Positions 28,127-37,125 of a DNA stretch of 64,000 nucleotides are shown piece after piece. Under the pieces are notes generated by a model. That model was not told the origin of the DNA and searched no databases. It worked only from the letters and a program-made list of their open reading frames with translations. The stretch is taken from the NCBI GenBank assembly GCA_964580585.1, contig CAZOKZ010000013.1, forward strand, positions 1 through 64,000, given 5' to 3'. The position numbers and the translations under genes are program-made. Position 1 is the stretch's first letter. The number at the start of each line of letters is the position of its first letter. The DNA comes from CAZOKZ01 sp964580585 (lineage in GTDB: Bacteria > Sumerlaeota > Sumerlaeia > SLMS01 > JAHLLQ01).

Positions 28127-29074
28127 TCAGCGCCGAGCGTCTGATGCAACGCGCACAAAAGCGTCGCGCATTTGAGAGAAGAGATAATTTTTCCGAGCTA
28201 CCTGCCGGGCTGCTTCTCCCAATGCAGGAAGCGCCTTCCAATCGAGTTCCCGAATGCCAGAAATCCAGGAGGATTGCTCGCGAGGAATCAGCAGACCGGT
28301 CTTGCCGTGTTCGATGACTTCGGGGATGCCTCCCACGGGTGTGGCGAGACACGGGATACCACGAATCATGGCTTCCAGTAACACCGTTGGCATGCCTTCG
28401 GAAATGCTGGGAATGACAAGGAGGTCGAGGCTGCGGAGCAGCGGTCCGGCAGGGACAAAACCGGGGCAAATGACACCTTCTGCTTCTGCTTTTTCTTGAA
28501 GGTTTTTTCCCAGCCGTCCTGCAAATATCAAAGTACCGGGTTTGTCGAGTTTGTGCCAGACGTCCAAGAAAAAATCGTGGCCTTTTACCGCATGGCCGCT
28601 TGCCAAAACGCCGAATACAGGCTTGGGGAGATCGTTAAAAAGGGCCGTTTCGTTCGAATCTGGCAATTCGACTCCGTTCGGGATGACGACCCCTGGCTCA
28701 CCGTACAAGGCGTGACGCGAGTTACTAACCCACTTTGAAAAACGCCAGCGAATCAGTCGTCGAACGATTGCTTTCCGTCCAGCGAAATCAACGACACCTC
28801 GGATATTGCCCACGAGAGCTGGCCCACCCAGCGGCCACGCCAGGCAGGCTGCCAGATGCGCGTGCAGTCCGTAGCAAAACACCACTTCGGGTCGATAAGC
28901 GCGAACGGCGCGAAGCACGGCGGGCAGTCGAGAGTTGTTGGGAGGAAACCCCATGATTGTTTCGAGCGCCATCATTTCAAATTCCGGCACTGTGTCGCAC
29001 AATCGACGAACGTTTGTTTCCGTTCCGCCACCGTGTTCGTGCATCAGAAGATGGAGCGTGCGCGGGACGGTCAT
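28127..29074 (-). CDS. Glycosyltransferase family 4
   Basis: Retaining GT-B sugar transferase of 315 residues, probably cytosolic and acting on a cell-surface glycan or lipid-linked intermediate. The N-terminus has a GGGTETNVRRL donor/acceptor loop. The C-terminal Rossmann half carries the E-x7-E signature (SEGMPTVLLEAM) and PVGGIPEVI. I chose ATG 29074, whose ATGA overlaps the asnB stop, so translation is coupled to asnB; an upstream start at 29137 would overlap it by 67 bases. Acceptor and sugar are unknown. Confidence 0.9.
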   Translation of the reverse strand: MTVPRTLHLLMHEHGGGTETNVRRLCDTVPEFEMMALETIMGFPPNNSRLPAVLRAVRAYRPEVVFCYGLHAHLAACLAWPLGGPALVGNIRGVVDFAGRKAIVRRLIRWRFSKWVSNSRHALYGEPGVVIPNGVELPDSNETALFNDLPKPVFGVLASGHAVKGHDFFLDVWHKLDKPGTLIFAGRLGKNLQEKAEAEGVICPGFVPAGPLLRSLDLLVIPSISEGMPTVLLEAMIRGIPCLATPVGGIPEVIEHGKTGLLIPREQSSWISGIRELDWKALPALGEAARQVARKNYLFSQMRDAFVRVASDARR

Positions 29075-30939
29075 CGCTGGCTCCGGTACCAGAGTTGAAA
29101 CACGAGCAAGGCCCACAATTGGCGCTCGAAATTCCACCGGCCTGTCTGGTGGCGTTCGATCATGGTTTGGATAAAACGTTCATTGAAAAATCCGTGCTGG
29201 CGAAGTTCCCACGGGGACAGCACGTCCTGCAAAAGTCCGCGTAATTCTCCTCGAAACCATGCACGAAGCGGCACGGCAAAGCCGCGTTTTGGCCGGTTGA
29301 GAAGTTCGCCGGGGATATGTCGCCCAAGCAGACGGCGTAGTAGGATTTTTTGCCGTGTGTCATTCATTTTCATCCAAGTGGGCAGGCTGGCGGCGAACTC
29401 GACCAGGCGATGGTCGAGCAGTGGCACGCGCGCTTCGAGCGAATAGTGCATCGTGGCACGATCGACCTTGGTCAGAATGTCGCCCGGCAGATAATGAACC
29501 AAATCCAATCGTCCGGCACGTTCGGCGAGCGATTGTTCGGTGTTCTGGCGTTCGGCGAACCCGCAAATCGGATGACGGGCGAAATCATCGTGACGCGCCA
29601 GAAGCCGATTTACCCACTCGTGGTTCCAGCCGATAAAAATCCAAGGATATGCGGTGCGCGCATCGCGAAACCTCATCCCGCGTCCCATCATTTGCATCCG
29701 ATAATGGGGCAGCGCGGCGGCTGTGTGGGCGCCTGCACGCCTTAGGATGTTGGGCATCCAATGCGTTCGGGCGACGGCTTGCTCTGCCCAGCGGTAGCGA
29801 TCGTAGCCAAGAAAAAGTTCGTCACCGCCATCGCCAGATAGCGCTACCGTTACGGATCGGCGCGTCATGCGTGAAAGCAATAACGTGGGCAGAATCGAAG
29901 CGTCGGCGAAAGGCTCGCCAGAGACGGAAGGCAGGTTTTCGATCAACGGCAGGCAATCGCGGGCGCTCAGGATTTCGCAATGATGTTCCGTGCCGAGGTG
30001 TTTGGCAATGCGTTGAGCGAATGGAGATTCGTCGTATTCGGGCTCCTCAAATCCGATCGTGAATGTGCGGGCGCGCGATGTGGATCGAGCCAAGGCCCAC
30101 GTGACGGCGGTGGAATCAAGGCCACCGCTGAGAAAGCTGCCCAGTGGAACGTCGGAGATTGTTTGCGCGCGAACGGCATCGAGCAAAAGCGTTTCGAGTC
30201 TGTCTGTTTTTTCAGAAAGAACGCGCTGGAGTGAAGTTCTGTTGGTTGGTTTTGTTGCCTGCGAACCGTGAGGCACACGCCAATACGCGCGCGTTTTCAT
30301 CGCGCCGGTTTTTAAGTCGAATATCGCGTAGTGAGCGGGACGAAGTTGGTGAACCTGTCGATAAATCGAGGTGGGGGCAGAAATGTAGTTGCAAAGAAAA
30401 TAGTCGCGCAACGCGAGTGGATCGATTTCGTTGTTGAATTTCGGATGAAGCCGAAAGGCCCGTGTGTCGGATGCGAACATCCAGTGGCCGTTGCCGAAAT
30501 CCGCATGATACAGTGGTTTGATGCCGAGCCGGTCGCGTGCGAGCAATACGGTACCGCGCTGCGTGTCGTAAATCGCGAGCGCGAACATGCCATTCAGATC
30601 GGCTAAAAAACGGGGACCGCGTTCTTCGTATAACCGTAGCAACGTTTCCGTGTCGCAGTCCGTTTTCCAACGGTCGAATCGACACGAGGCGCGTAATTCG
30701 CGGTGATTGTAGCACTCGCCGTTATAAACGATGACAATCGAATCGTCTTCGTTTGCCATCGGTTGGTTGGCGGTGGGGGAGAGGTCGAGGATGCTGAGAC
30801 GACGATGGCCGAGTGCAACGCGCTCATCACGAAACACACCGCGTGCGTCGGGTCCGCGCGCGGCCATCGAATCCACCATGCGGTCGAATGTTTCGGGAGA
30901 AACGTTTTTCGGCTGGGTCAGGCCAACGATTCCACACAT
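29071..30939 (-). CDS. asnB: Asparagine synthase (glutamine-hydrolysing)
   Basis: 622 residues. Begins MCGIVGL with catalytic Cys2 of the class II glutaminase domain (about 1-200). The synthetase domain has the ATP-pyrophosphatase loop LSGGLDSTAV near residue 255 and the SGDGGDELFLGYDRY block. AsnB-type proteins often sit in exopolysaccharide loci, where they may amidate sugar acids or peptides instead of making free Asn. The four-base overlap with a glycosyltransferase gene supports that reading here but does not prove it. Confidence 0.94.
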   Translation of the reverse strand: MCGIVGLTQPKNVSPETFDRMVDSMAARGPDARGVFRDERVALGHRRLSILDLSPTANQPMANEDDSIVIVYNGECYNHRELRASCRFDRWKTDCDTETLLRLYEERGPRFLADLNGMFALAIYDTQRGTVLLARDRLGIKPLYHADFGNGHWMFASDTRAFRLHPKFNNEIDPLALRDYFLCNYISAPTSIYRQVHQLRPAHYAIFDLKTGAMKTRAYWRVPHGSQATKPTNRTSLQRVLSEKTDRLETLLLDAVRAQTISDVPLGSFLSGGLDSTAVTWALARSTSRARTFTIGFEEPEYDESPFAQRIAKHLGTEHHCEILSARDCLPLIENLPSVSGEPFADASILPTLLLSRMTRRSVTVALSGDGGDELFLGYDRYRWAEQAVARTHWMPNILRRAGAHTAAALPHYRMQMMGRGMRFRDARTAYPWIFIGWNHEWVNRLLARHDDFARHPICGFAERQNTEQSLAERAGRLDLVHYLPGDILTKVDRATMHYSLEARVPLLDHRLVEFAASLPTWMKMNDTRQKILLRRLLGRHIPGELLNRPKRGFAVPLRAWFRGELRGLLQDVLSPWELRQHGFFNERFIQTMIERHQTGRWNFERQLWALLVFQLWYRSQR

Positions 30940-30965
30940 CGACGGAAACTCCTCAATATGTGGTA

Positions 30966-31160
30966 AAAAATACTACCACGAAGGGCAGGAAGGCGCGAAA
31001 AACACAAAGGAACAAGAAGAAAAGAATTTAGCCACAGAGGACACAGAGTTCAAAGAGAGGTTCTGCGAATTTTGCAACACAGTTCGTAATCGAGTTTTGG
31101 GAAATTGAAAACGGCGAACTTTAGAAATCCCTTCTCGGTGATCTCTGTGTCCTCTGTGGC
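30966..31160. repeat. Palindromic repeat between asnB and dnaN
   Basis: Outer arms 31031-31048 and 31143-31160 are an exact 18-bp inverted repeat (gccacagaggacacagag). A further related segment (accacgaagggcaggaaggcgcgaa) precedes it at about 30973. Same family as 4327-4538. It fills the 231-bp gap; no gene is present. Confidence 0.75.
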
Positions 31161-31170
31161 AAAAAAGTTC

Positions 31171-32316
31171 TTATACCCCCGCTTCGGCGCCTGCGGGTTG
31201 GCGAAGATCCGCCAGCTTGATCGGCATCAGCACGCACAGGTGATCCGGTTCGTCGTCGCACGCCATGACGGTCGGCGATTGTTCCGATTTGATCTTCAAC
31301 CGTACGTCCGCGTGGGCGAAACTGTTGAGCGTTTCGATCATCAACTGATAATTATACGCGATCTCCAGCGCGTTGCCTTCGTATTCAACGCTGACTTTAC
31401 CCGCGAAGGTACCGATGTCGGCGGCCATCGAGGTAAACTCGCATGTGTTGTCTTCAAATTTCAAAATGATCGACTTGTTTTTATCTTCGGAAACCACGCC
31501 TGCGCGGCGGGCGGCGTCCTTGAACTGATCGCGGTTCAGACGTACCTGGAACGGAAAATCGCGTGGGATAACCGCATCGCAATCGGGGTATTTGCCTTCG
31601 ATCACATTGGTGCGGTATTCGACGTTATCGACAAAAAACGCAACCTGGCGTTCGCCGACTTCGACGGTAACCGAGCCTTCGTCGCCGAGCACCTTGCGCA
31701 GGTCGGCGAGCAGTTTGCCCGAGACGACAACCTTGACCGTTGGGTCGCCTTCGATGTCGCCGAGGGCAACGCTCATGCGCGAGAGCTTCTTGCCATCGGT
31801 CGCTGTCAGACGCAGGTTCAAATCTTTGACTTCCATCAACGCGCCCATCAAAACGCGGCGATGGTCTTTAGCGGGAAGAGCATACAAAATCGCATCGATC
31901 AAGCGGCGCATTTGTTTTTGCGTCACGCTGAACTTGCTCACGAACGTATCGGGCGTCCATTTCGGGTATTCGTCGGCGGGCAATGTGACGAGACGATACT
32001 GGTTCGACGCGCAGGTGACCTTTACCTGGCCGCCTTCGTCGGCAAGCAGCACCTGGCTGCCGGCGGGCAACAGGCTGACGAGTTCCGCAAGTTTGTCGGC
32101 AGGGAGCGTGAGCTGGCCCGCGCCGCCTTCGAGTTGCGCCGGAATGCGCACGCGAACGTGAGATTCCAGATCGGTGCCCAGAAATACGGCCTGACCGTCT
32201 TCGGCATCGATCAGCAAATTTGAAAGCACGGGCAGAGTAGTCTGCGATCGTTTGAGAAGAGAAGCCACCACGAGGGCTGCTTGGGTCAGGTCCTTTTGCT
32301 CGATCGTCAGTTGCAC
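31171..32316 (-). CDS. dnaN: DNA polymerase III beta subunit (sliding clamp)
   Basis: Ring-shaped processivity clamp, about 381 residues from GTG at 32316 (AAGGG upstream). Three clamp domains are visible; the N-terminal block starts LTIEQKDLTQAALVVASLL and continues SNLLIDAEDGQAVFLGTDLE. The C-terminus holds the usual 'HLCVLMPIKL' ending. dnaN is normally beside dnaA or recF; neither is here. Upstream, 128 bp away, is an AsmA-like gene in the same direction with a hairpin between them. Longer in-frame starts to 32391 exist but add non-conserved sequence. Confidence 0.96.
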   Translation of the reverse strand: MQLTIEQKDLTQAALVVASLLKRSQTTLPVLSNLLIDAEDGQAVFLGTDLESHVRVRIPAQLEGGAGQLTLPADKLAELVSLLPAGSQVLLADEGGQVKVTCASNQYRLVTLPADEYPKWTPDTFVSKFSVTQKQMRRLIDAILYALPAKDHRRVLMGALMEVKDLNLRLTATDGKKLSRMSVALGDIEGDPTVKVVVSGKLLADLRKVLGDEGSVTVEVGERQVAFFVDNVEYRTNVIEGKYPDCDAVIPRDFPFQVRLNRDQFKDAARRAGVVSEDKNKSIILKFEDNTCEFTSMAADIGTFAGKVSVEYEGNALEIAYNYQLMIETLNSFAHADVRLKIKSEQSPTVMACDDEPDHLCVLMPIKLADLRQPAGAEAGV

Positions 32317-32372
32317 GGCGTCGTTTTCCCTTGTTCGTATGGGTTGAAGTTGAATCCCACAAATGAAAAACA

Positions 32373-32403
32373 GGCAGGCCGCTGAGTGCAAGCACGACCT
32401 GCC
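32373..32403 (-). terminator. Weak hairpin terminator downstream of the AsmA-like gene
   Basis: Six-bp stem GGCAGG/CCTGCC with a 19-nt loop, followed on the minus strand by TGTTTTTC. It would separate the AsmA-like gene from dnaN; stem length makes it only moderately convincing. Confidence 0.45.
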
Positions 32404-32444
32404 GTTTTGAAAGGTTTATTGTGTTTTTCGAGAGCGAAACTCAG

Positions 32445-33299
32445 TTACTTGCTATCGTCCTCGGCGTCGGCGTCTTTCTTCTTCTTGCCGAACAGGCCGC
32501 CGACGCTGTCGCTCAGGCCTTTGGCGGCATCGCCGACCGAGTCCGCAGCGCCGGAAGCCGTGGATTCGAGACCTTTGGTCAACTCGCCCGCCTGATCGCT
32601 GACGCCCGAGGTGAGACCCTTAAGCTGGCCGCCGAAGTCTCCGCCAACGCTGGTGATTTTCGCCAGAATAGCGGCGATGAATTCTTTGATCGCTTCGGCG
32701 GGCGTGACTTTTTCCTTCTTACCGCCAAGGTCGGTCATTTCGATTTCTGGCACTTCGACTTTGACCGTTTCGCCACCCGCGAGAGGTATGGCCACCTGGA
32801 CCGTGGTGCCATCGACGAGGACCTTTTTGATCTTCATGGCTTTCTGCGAGGCCTCGGCGGGGGCTTCTTCTTCGGCGGCGGCTTCTCCGCTGGACAGGCG
32901 CTCGGCGTTTTTGATCAGGTCTTGGAGGTTCGAGGACTTGAGCGTTTTTTCCAACGTCATGTCGGCTTCCGATACCTGGATCAGGTTGATGACCGGCTCG
33001 TCGGTTTTGAAAGACTGGATGTCGGCTTCGACACGCACTTTGCCAAAGTACATGGCGTGGTCGGTTTTGTAACCTTCGGGGTTCGGGATGTTAAGGCCGC
33101 GCAGTTCGATGATGCCTTTGGTGGCTTCAACCGTCACGCCGTCAACGGTGACGGGGACTTGAAGGGCGAACGAGAGGGATTTTTCCGTCCCTGTTTTGAT
33201 GATTTTGTCCAGGTTCTGGAACAGCACCACCATGGCGATGCCAATCAACAATACTAATACTCCGACGCCGAGGGCGGCGAATTTGAGCATTTTTTTCAT
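32445..33299 (-). CDS. AsmA/TamB-like membrane-anchored protein
   Basis: Periplasmic protein of 284 residues on one N-terminal transmembrane anchor (about 5-27, LKFAALGVGVLVLLIGIAMV). Residues 35-120 show the AsmA-like start (VTVDGVTVEATKGIIELRGLNIPNP...). A Glu/Ala-rich linker (GEAAAEEEAPAEAS) precedes a second beta part. The C-terminus is amphipathic, Gly/Ser-rich, with repeated AGELTKGLES/AADSVGDAAKGL segments ending GKKKKDADAEDDSK. GGAG lies seven bases before the ATG. AsmA-type proteins are linked to lipid transport; this short form is of unknown role. Confidence 0.75.
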   Translation of the reverse strand: MKKMLKFAALGVGVLVLLIGIAMVVLFQNLDKIIKTGTEKSLSFALQVPVTVDGVTVEATKGIIELRGLNIPNPEGYKTDHAMYFGKVRVEADIQSFKTDEPVINLIQVSEADMTLEKTLKSSNLQDLIKNAERLSSGEAAAEEEAPAEASQKAMKIKKVLVDGTTVQVAIPLAGGETVKVEVPEIEMTDLGGKKEKVTPAEAIKEFIAAILAKITSVGGDFGGQLKGLTSGVSDQAGELTKGLESTASGAADSVGDAAKGLSDSVGGLFGKKKKDADAEDDSK

Positions 33300-33492
33300 C
33301 TGTATCTCCTCGATGCAGGGTGACCTTAATCGCCCAGCGTTATTTCTTACCGTGGTGAAAATGGGCTTGTTTGATCGATGCCCGACAATACGCCGGGAGC
33401 CTTGGGCAGATGGAAGCAGGGATCAAGCCGATTTGCGCACCCTTGCCTGTCCGGCTTGCCCCGTCCGTCTGGGCTGTGCCCAATCGCGGGTA

Positions 33493-34221
33493 ATGAAACC
33501 AGAGTCCGAACAAACTTTCGAATCGCCTGTTGAGCCTTCTGCGTCCGCGCAACCCGGTGCTTCCGGGCGTCGTGTGGTGTTATTGGTCCTGTTATTTGCC
33601 CCGTTGTTAATTATTCCCCTCTTGTTGACGGGTAAAGTCCACGAAACCCAAGTTTGCATGGAGACCTTGCAACGGCGCGAGGCCACCTATTGGGTGGTGG
33701 GGTCCTATCGTTTGACGCAGCCCGAATGGCAACCCGTGCCGGATTGGCCCAAGGCAATCGACCACGAGGGATTTTTCACCCTTCTGGGCGAGCCTCTCGT
33801 TGCCGACCCAGCCGATTTCCCTTGGCCTGCATTCGAGGAAGAGCATTGGGAAACGCTGTCCCGTTCACAACCGTTGACCGTTTTTATGTCGATTGAAAAT
33901 AGCAAGGCGCTTCCGGAGAGACGTCGGAATTTACTGGAGTTACGACTTCTGATGGCGACGGTGCTGGAGCCGGGAGATGCGTCGGCGATGAAGTGTCTGA
34001 GTGAAATCGAGCAAGTCCTTCGTCCGCGGGATGTGGTGGAGCCACTTGCTTCGGGACGAAAGCGCCGCCATCGCCCTCCGACCGAAGCGGAGAATATCGC
34101 CCATCAATGGATGACGGCTGCGCAACATGCTTTCAATGTGGAAGGGACACCCGAGGCGGTCGCGCAGTCGCTGTGCGATTTCGATCGAAATTTGATCGAC
34201 CAGACCAATTTGGCTCAATAA
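33493..34221 (+). CDS. Single-pass membrane protein of unknown function
   Basis: 242 residues. A disordered N-terminus (ESPVEPSASAQPGASG) precedes one transmembrane helix (about 27-46, VVLLVLLFAPLLIIPLLLTG). The rest is soluble, probably periplasmic, with WVVGSYRLTQPEWQPVPDWPKAIDHEG and a helical C-terminus. The start is uncertain: in-frame codons continue upstream, with another candidate at 33361, but no ribosome site is convincing. No family recognised. An intrinsic terminator follows at 34231. Confidence 0.55.
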   Translation: MKPESEQTFESPVEPSASAQPGASGRRVVLLVLLFAPLLIIPLLLTGKVHETQVCMETLQRREATYWVVGSYRLTQPEWQPVPDWPKAIDHEGFFTLLGEPLVADPADFPWPAFEEEHWETLSRSQPLTVFMSIENSKALPERRRNLLELRLLMATVLEPGDASAMKCLSEIEQVLRPRDVVEPLASGRKRRHRPPTEAENIAHQWMTAAQHAFNVEGTPEAVAQSLCDFDRNLIDQTNLAQ

Positions 34222-34230
34222 TCTCGTGCT

Positions 34231-34253
34231 GGTATCGATAATCGATACCTTTT
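34231..34253 (+). terminator. Palindromic hairpin with T-tract
   Basis: GGTATCGATAATCGATACC is a near-perfect dyad (9-bp arms) followed by four T residues, ten bases after the preceding stop codon. It likely terminates that gene. Confidence 0.65.
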
Positions 34254-34343
34254 CGTTCATCTTGATGCTTGCCATCGCCGATTACAGGAGTTCAGACTGA
34301 GTAGTCTGCCATCTCTCGAATTGTTGGATACTTCCCAAGCGTA

Positions 34344-35078
34344 ATGAACCATAACGCCGCCCCGTTTTTGTCGGTCATCATCCCAGCCTACAACGAAGAA
34401 GTCCGGTTACCGGACACGTTGCGTCTAATCCAGGAGTACCTGGACGGCGCGCCTTATACGTGGGAAATTGTGGTGATGGACGACGGCTCGACCGACCGCA
34501 CGGTTACCGTTGCTCGCGAAGCGTGTGGCGAGCGTTCGAATTGCCGGGTGATCAAGGCAGCCCGCAATCAAGGCAAGGGAGCGGCTATTCGCCGTGGTAT
34601 GTTAGAGGCGCGTGGACGCTATCGGCTTTTTACCGATGCCGATAATTCGACTCCGATTCAGGAAACCGCCAAATTATTGCGCCGAATGCGGCGGGCCAGG
34701 GCGGATGTCGCTATTGGCTCTCGCGCGGTTCGGGGGGCGCAACTCGAGGTTCGCCAGCCGTTGCACCGCGAAATGATGGGACGTTTTTTCAATGTCCTGG
34801 TTCAGCTATTGGTCTTACCGGGAATCCACGATACCCAATGCGGTTTCAAGATTTTCACGGCGCGGGCGGCAAAGGCCATTTTCCCCCATCAGCGCCTGGA
34901 TGGATTTTCTTTCGATGTGGAAATTCTGTGGTTGGCGCGCCAGCAAGGGTATCGGATCATTGAAGTTCCGATTCGGTGGATAAACAGCCCTGCTTCACGC
35001 GTGTCCCCGATCCGGGATTCCGTCCATGTATTTGCCGATTTGATACGAATCCGATTCGGGTTGCTCGGTCATCGCTAA
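34344..35078 (+). CDS. Glycosyltransferase family 2 (dolichyl-phosphate glucosyltransferase-like)
   Basis: Inverting GT-A enzyme of 244 residues. FLSVIIPAYNEEVRLPDTL gives the nucleotide-binding start, VVMDDGSTDRT the DD(G)S motif, and FTDADNSTP the DxD metal site. The C-terminal half (MGRFFNVLVQLLVLPGIHDTQCGFKIF) is diagnostic of the polyprenyl-phosphate-sugar synthase subgroup. Such enzymes make the lipid-linked sugars used by GT-C enzymes like those at 6646 and 51787, which offers a functional link. It precedes the FHA regulator by 14 bp, suggesting an operon. Confidence 0.93.
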   Translation: MNHNAAPFLSVIIPAYNEEVRLPDTLRLIQEYLDGAPYTWEIVVMDDGSTDRTVTVAREACGERSNCRVIKAARNQGKGAAIRRGMLEARGRYRLFTDADNSTPIQETAKLLRRMRRARADVAIGSRAVRGAQLEVRQPLHREMMGRFFNVLVQLLVLPGIHDTQCGFKIFTARAAKAIFPHQRLDGFSFDVEILWLARQQGYRIIEVPIRWINSPASRVSPIRDSVHVFADLIRIRFGLLGHR

Positions 35079-35092
35079 TCGAGGTCATAGGT

Positions 35093-36976
35093 ATGGCATC
35101 GCTTCTTGCCATTACAGGTCCCATCACGGGTGTGCGGCTCGAGCTGAATGATGAAACGTGTTTGGGCCGTGCGGAAAACATGGATCTGACGTTGCCCGAC
35201 GCGTCGGTGTCGCGTGCTCATGCGAAAATCTACCGAAAAAATTTAAGCTGGCTGATCGAAGATCTCGGCAGTCGCCATGGGACGTACCACAATCGTCGGA
35301 AAGTATTGGTTCCGACGCCGCTGCTGAAAAACGACGAGATTATGATCGGCGGTTCGCGGTTTTTGTTCGACTCGGACTTTGATCTGCAAACAGCCGATTA
35401 TTCCGACCGGTCGGTTTATTTTACCTCGCCCCACGACGATACGATGGAGGCGCCCCCTGTCGCGGTGTTGGATCAGGCAGAGACGCCTTTGCCCATTCAA
35501 GACGCCGAGCTGAGTTTTATCGTCCAATTGGGCGAGCTGTTCGATTCCGTGAACGTCGATTTTGCCGAATCGCTTAGTTTTACCTGCCAACGATTGCGAA
35601 AACTGTTTCGTGCAGACCTGGTTTTGTTGATGTTATGGGACCACGCGGCTCAGCGCCTGCGCACGACGGTGGCGTTGTCGGACAACGATTCGATTCTGGC
35701 CGATTCGGCTATTATCCACAAAGCGTACTACGAGCGCAAAGCGCTGTTGATCAGCGACCGCCCGAATACGTACTCGCATCCCGTGCCCGGAGCGCCAGAA
35801 TCTCCGAGTAATCGTTCGGTGATCGCGACGCCGCTGGAAATCGGCGACTCGATGTTGGGGATTATTTATCTCGAACGATTCGAGTTGGATGCGTACTCGC
35901 TGGTGGAATTGCGCAACGCGCGGGCCGTGGCGAAGTTGATGGCGGTGTTCATTGAAATTCGCCAGACCGCTCAGGTTCAAATGCTTAAAGCCCGATTTGC
36001 TCTGGAAGATACCGAGATCATCGGTCACAGTCCCGCCATCCACGAGATGCTGAATCTGACCAGCCGGGTGGCGCCAACCAAGGCGTCCGTGCTGATTACG
36101 GGCGAGACAGGCACGGGGAAAGAAGTCCTGGCGCGTGAAATTCATCGGCAGGCCGTTTCGGCGGGGTTGCGCGGCCCGTTTGTGGCCATCAACTGCTCGG
36201 CGGTGCCGGAGACATTGTTCGAGTCCGCCCTTTTCGGACATGAAAAAGGCGCATTTACCGGGGCCTCGCGCATGCAAATTGGTTCCATCGAGCAGGCAAA
36301 CGGTGGGACGTTGTTTCTCGACGAAATTGGCGAGTTGTCGCTGGCGATGCAGCCGAAGTTACTGCGATTTTTGCAGGAACGTGTCTTTACCCGCGTTGGC
36401 GGGGTGCGTCCTATTCGGGCCGATGTGCGCTTGATTTGCGCTACGAACCGGAATTTGGAAGAGGAAGTACGCGCCGGGCGATTCCGCGAGGACCTTTATC
36501 ATCGGATTTCGGTTTTTCCTATCGGACTGCCGCCCCTGCGCCAGCGTCCGACCGATATTGCCGCGTTGGCGGACCATTTTCTGCGGATACATGCCCGCGA
36601 GTCGAACCGCCCCGTTGTGGGTTTGAGCGCTGAATCGATCAAATTACTCGAAAAGTACCCTTGGCCGGGAAATATCCGCGAATTGTCGAATTGCATCGAG
36701 CGTGCGGTTCTCATTTGCGATCATAAAGTCTTGCTGCCACGGCACTTTCAACTCAATATGCCGCCGATGGAGTCGCCCGTTGATGCGCCAGAGAAGTCGA
36801 TAGAATCGCTCTCGGGCACTGGGGCGAGTTTGCTGAAAATGGCAGATGTGGAGAAGTCCCATATCGCCCGAGTGTTGGATATTTGTGGAAATAATCAAAT
36901 CAAAGCAGCAGAAATGCTTGGCATCCACCGGAACACTTTGCGAAAAAAAATCCAAGATTATCAATTGAAAGCTTGA
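35093..36976 (+). CDS. FHA-GAF sigma-54-dependent transcriptional activator
   Basis: 627 residues. An N-terminal FHA domain (about 1-95, CLGRAENMDLTLPDASVSRAHAK, LGSRHGTYHNRR) would bind phosphothreonine. A GAF domain (about 150-310) follows. The AAA+ domain (about 325-560) has Walker A GETGTGKE, the sigma-54 loop GAFTGAS, Walker B GGTLFLDEIG and RADVRLICATN. The Fis-type HTH closes the protein (NQIKAAEMLGIHRNTLRKKI). GAGG lies eight bases before the ATG. FHA input implies control by a Ser/Thr kinase; none is visible. No -24/-12 promoter was recognised in the window, so targets are unknown. Confidence 0.95.
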   Translation: MASLLAITGPITGVRLELNDETCLGRAENMDLTLPDASVSRAHAKIYRKNLSWLIEDLGSRHGTYHNRRKVLVPTPLLKNDEIMIGGSRFLFDSDFDLQTADYSDRSVYFTSPHDDTMEAPPVAVLDQAETPLPIQDAELSFIVQLGELFDSVNVDFAESLSFTCQRLRKLFRADLVLLMLWDHAAQRLRTTVALSDNDSILADSAIIHKAYYERKALLISDRPNTYSHPVPGAPESPSNRSVIATPLEIGDSMLGIIYLERFELDAYSLVELRNARAVAKLMAVFIEIRQTAQVQMLKARFALEDTEIIGHSPAIHEMLNLTSRVAPTKASVLITGETGTGKEVLAREIHRQAVSAGLRGPFVAINCSAVPETLFESALFGHEKGAFTGASRMQIGSIEQANGGTLFLDEIGELSLAMQPKLLRFLQERVFTRVGGVRPIRADVRLICATNRNLEEEVRAGRFREDLYHRISVFPIGLPPLRQRPTDIAALADHFLRIHARESNRPVVGLSAESIKLLEKYPWPGNIRELSNCIERAVLICDHKVLLPRHFQLNMPPMESPVDAPEKSIESLSGTGASLLKMADVEKSHIARVLDICGNNQIKAAEMLGIHRNTLRKKIQDYQLKA

Positions 36977-37125
36977 TACCAACCCGCTAGGATGTCTTGG
37001 ATTCATCCATACGGTGGACTTGCAATAAGGCGTCCTTTTTGCTTCTCCATCATTGACGACTGTAAGAATGTCCTCGTAGGAATGTGCTGACGACGATTCA
37101 TCGAGCTTCGTGGAGCATGCTATAA

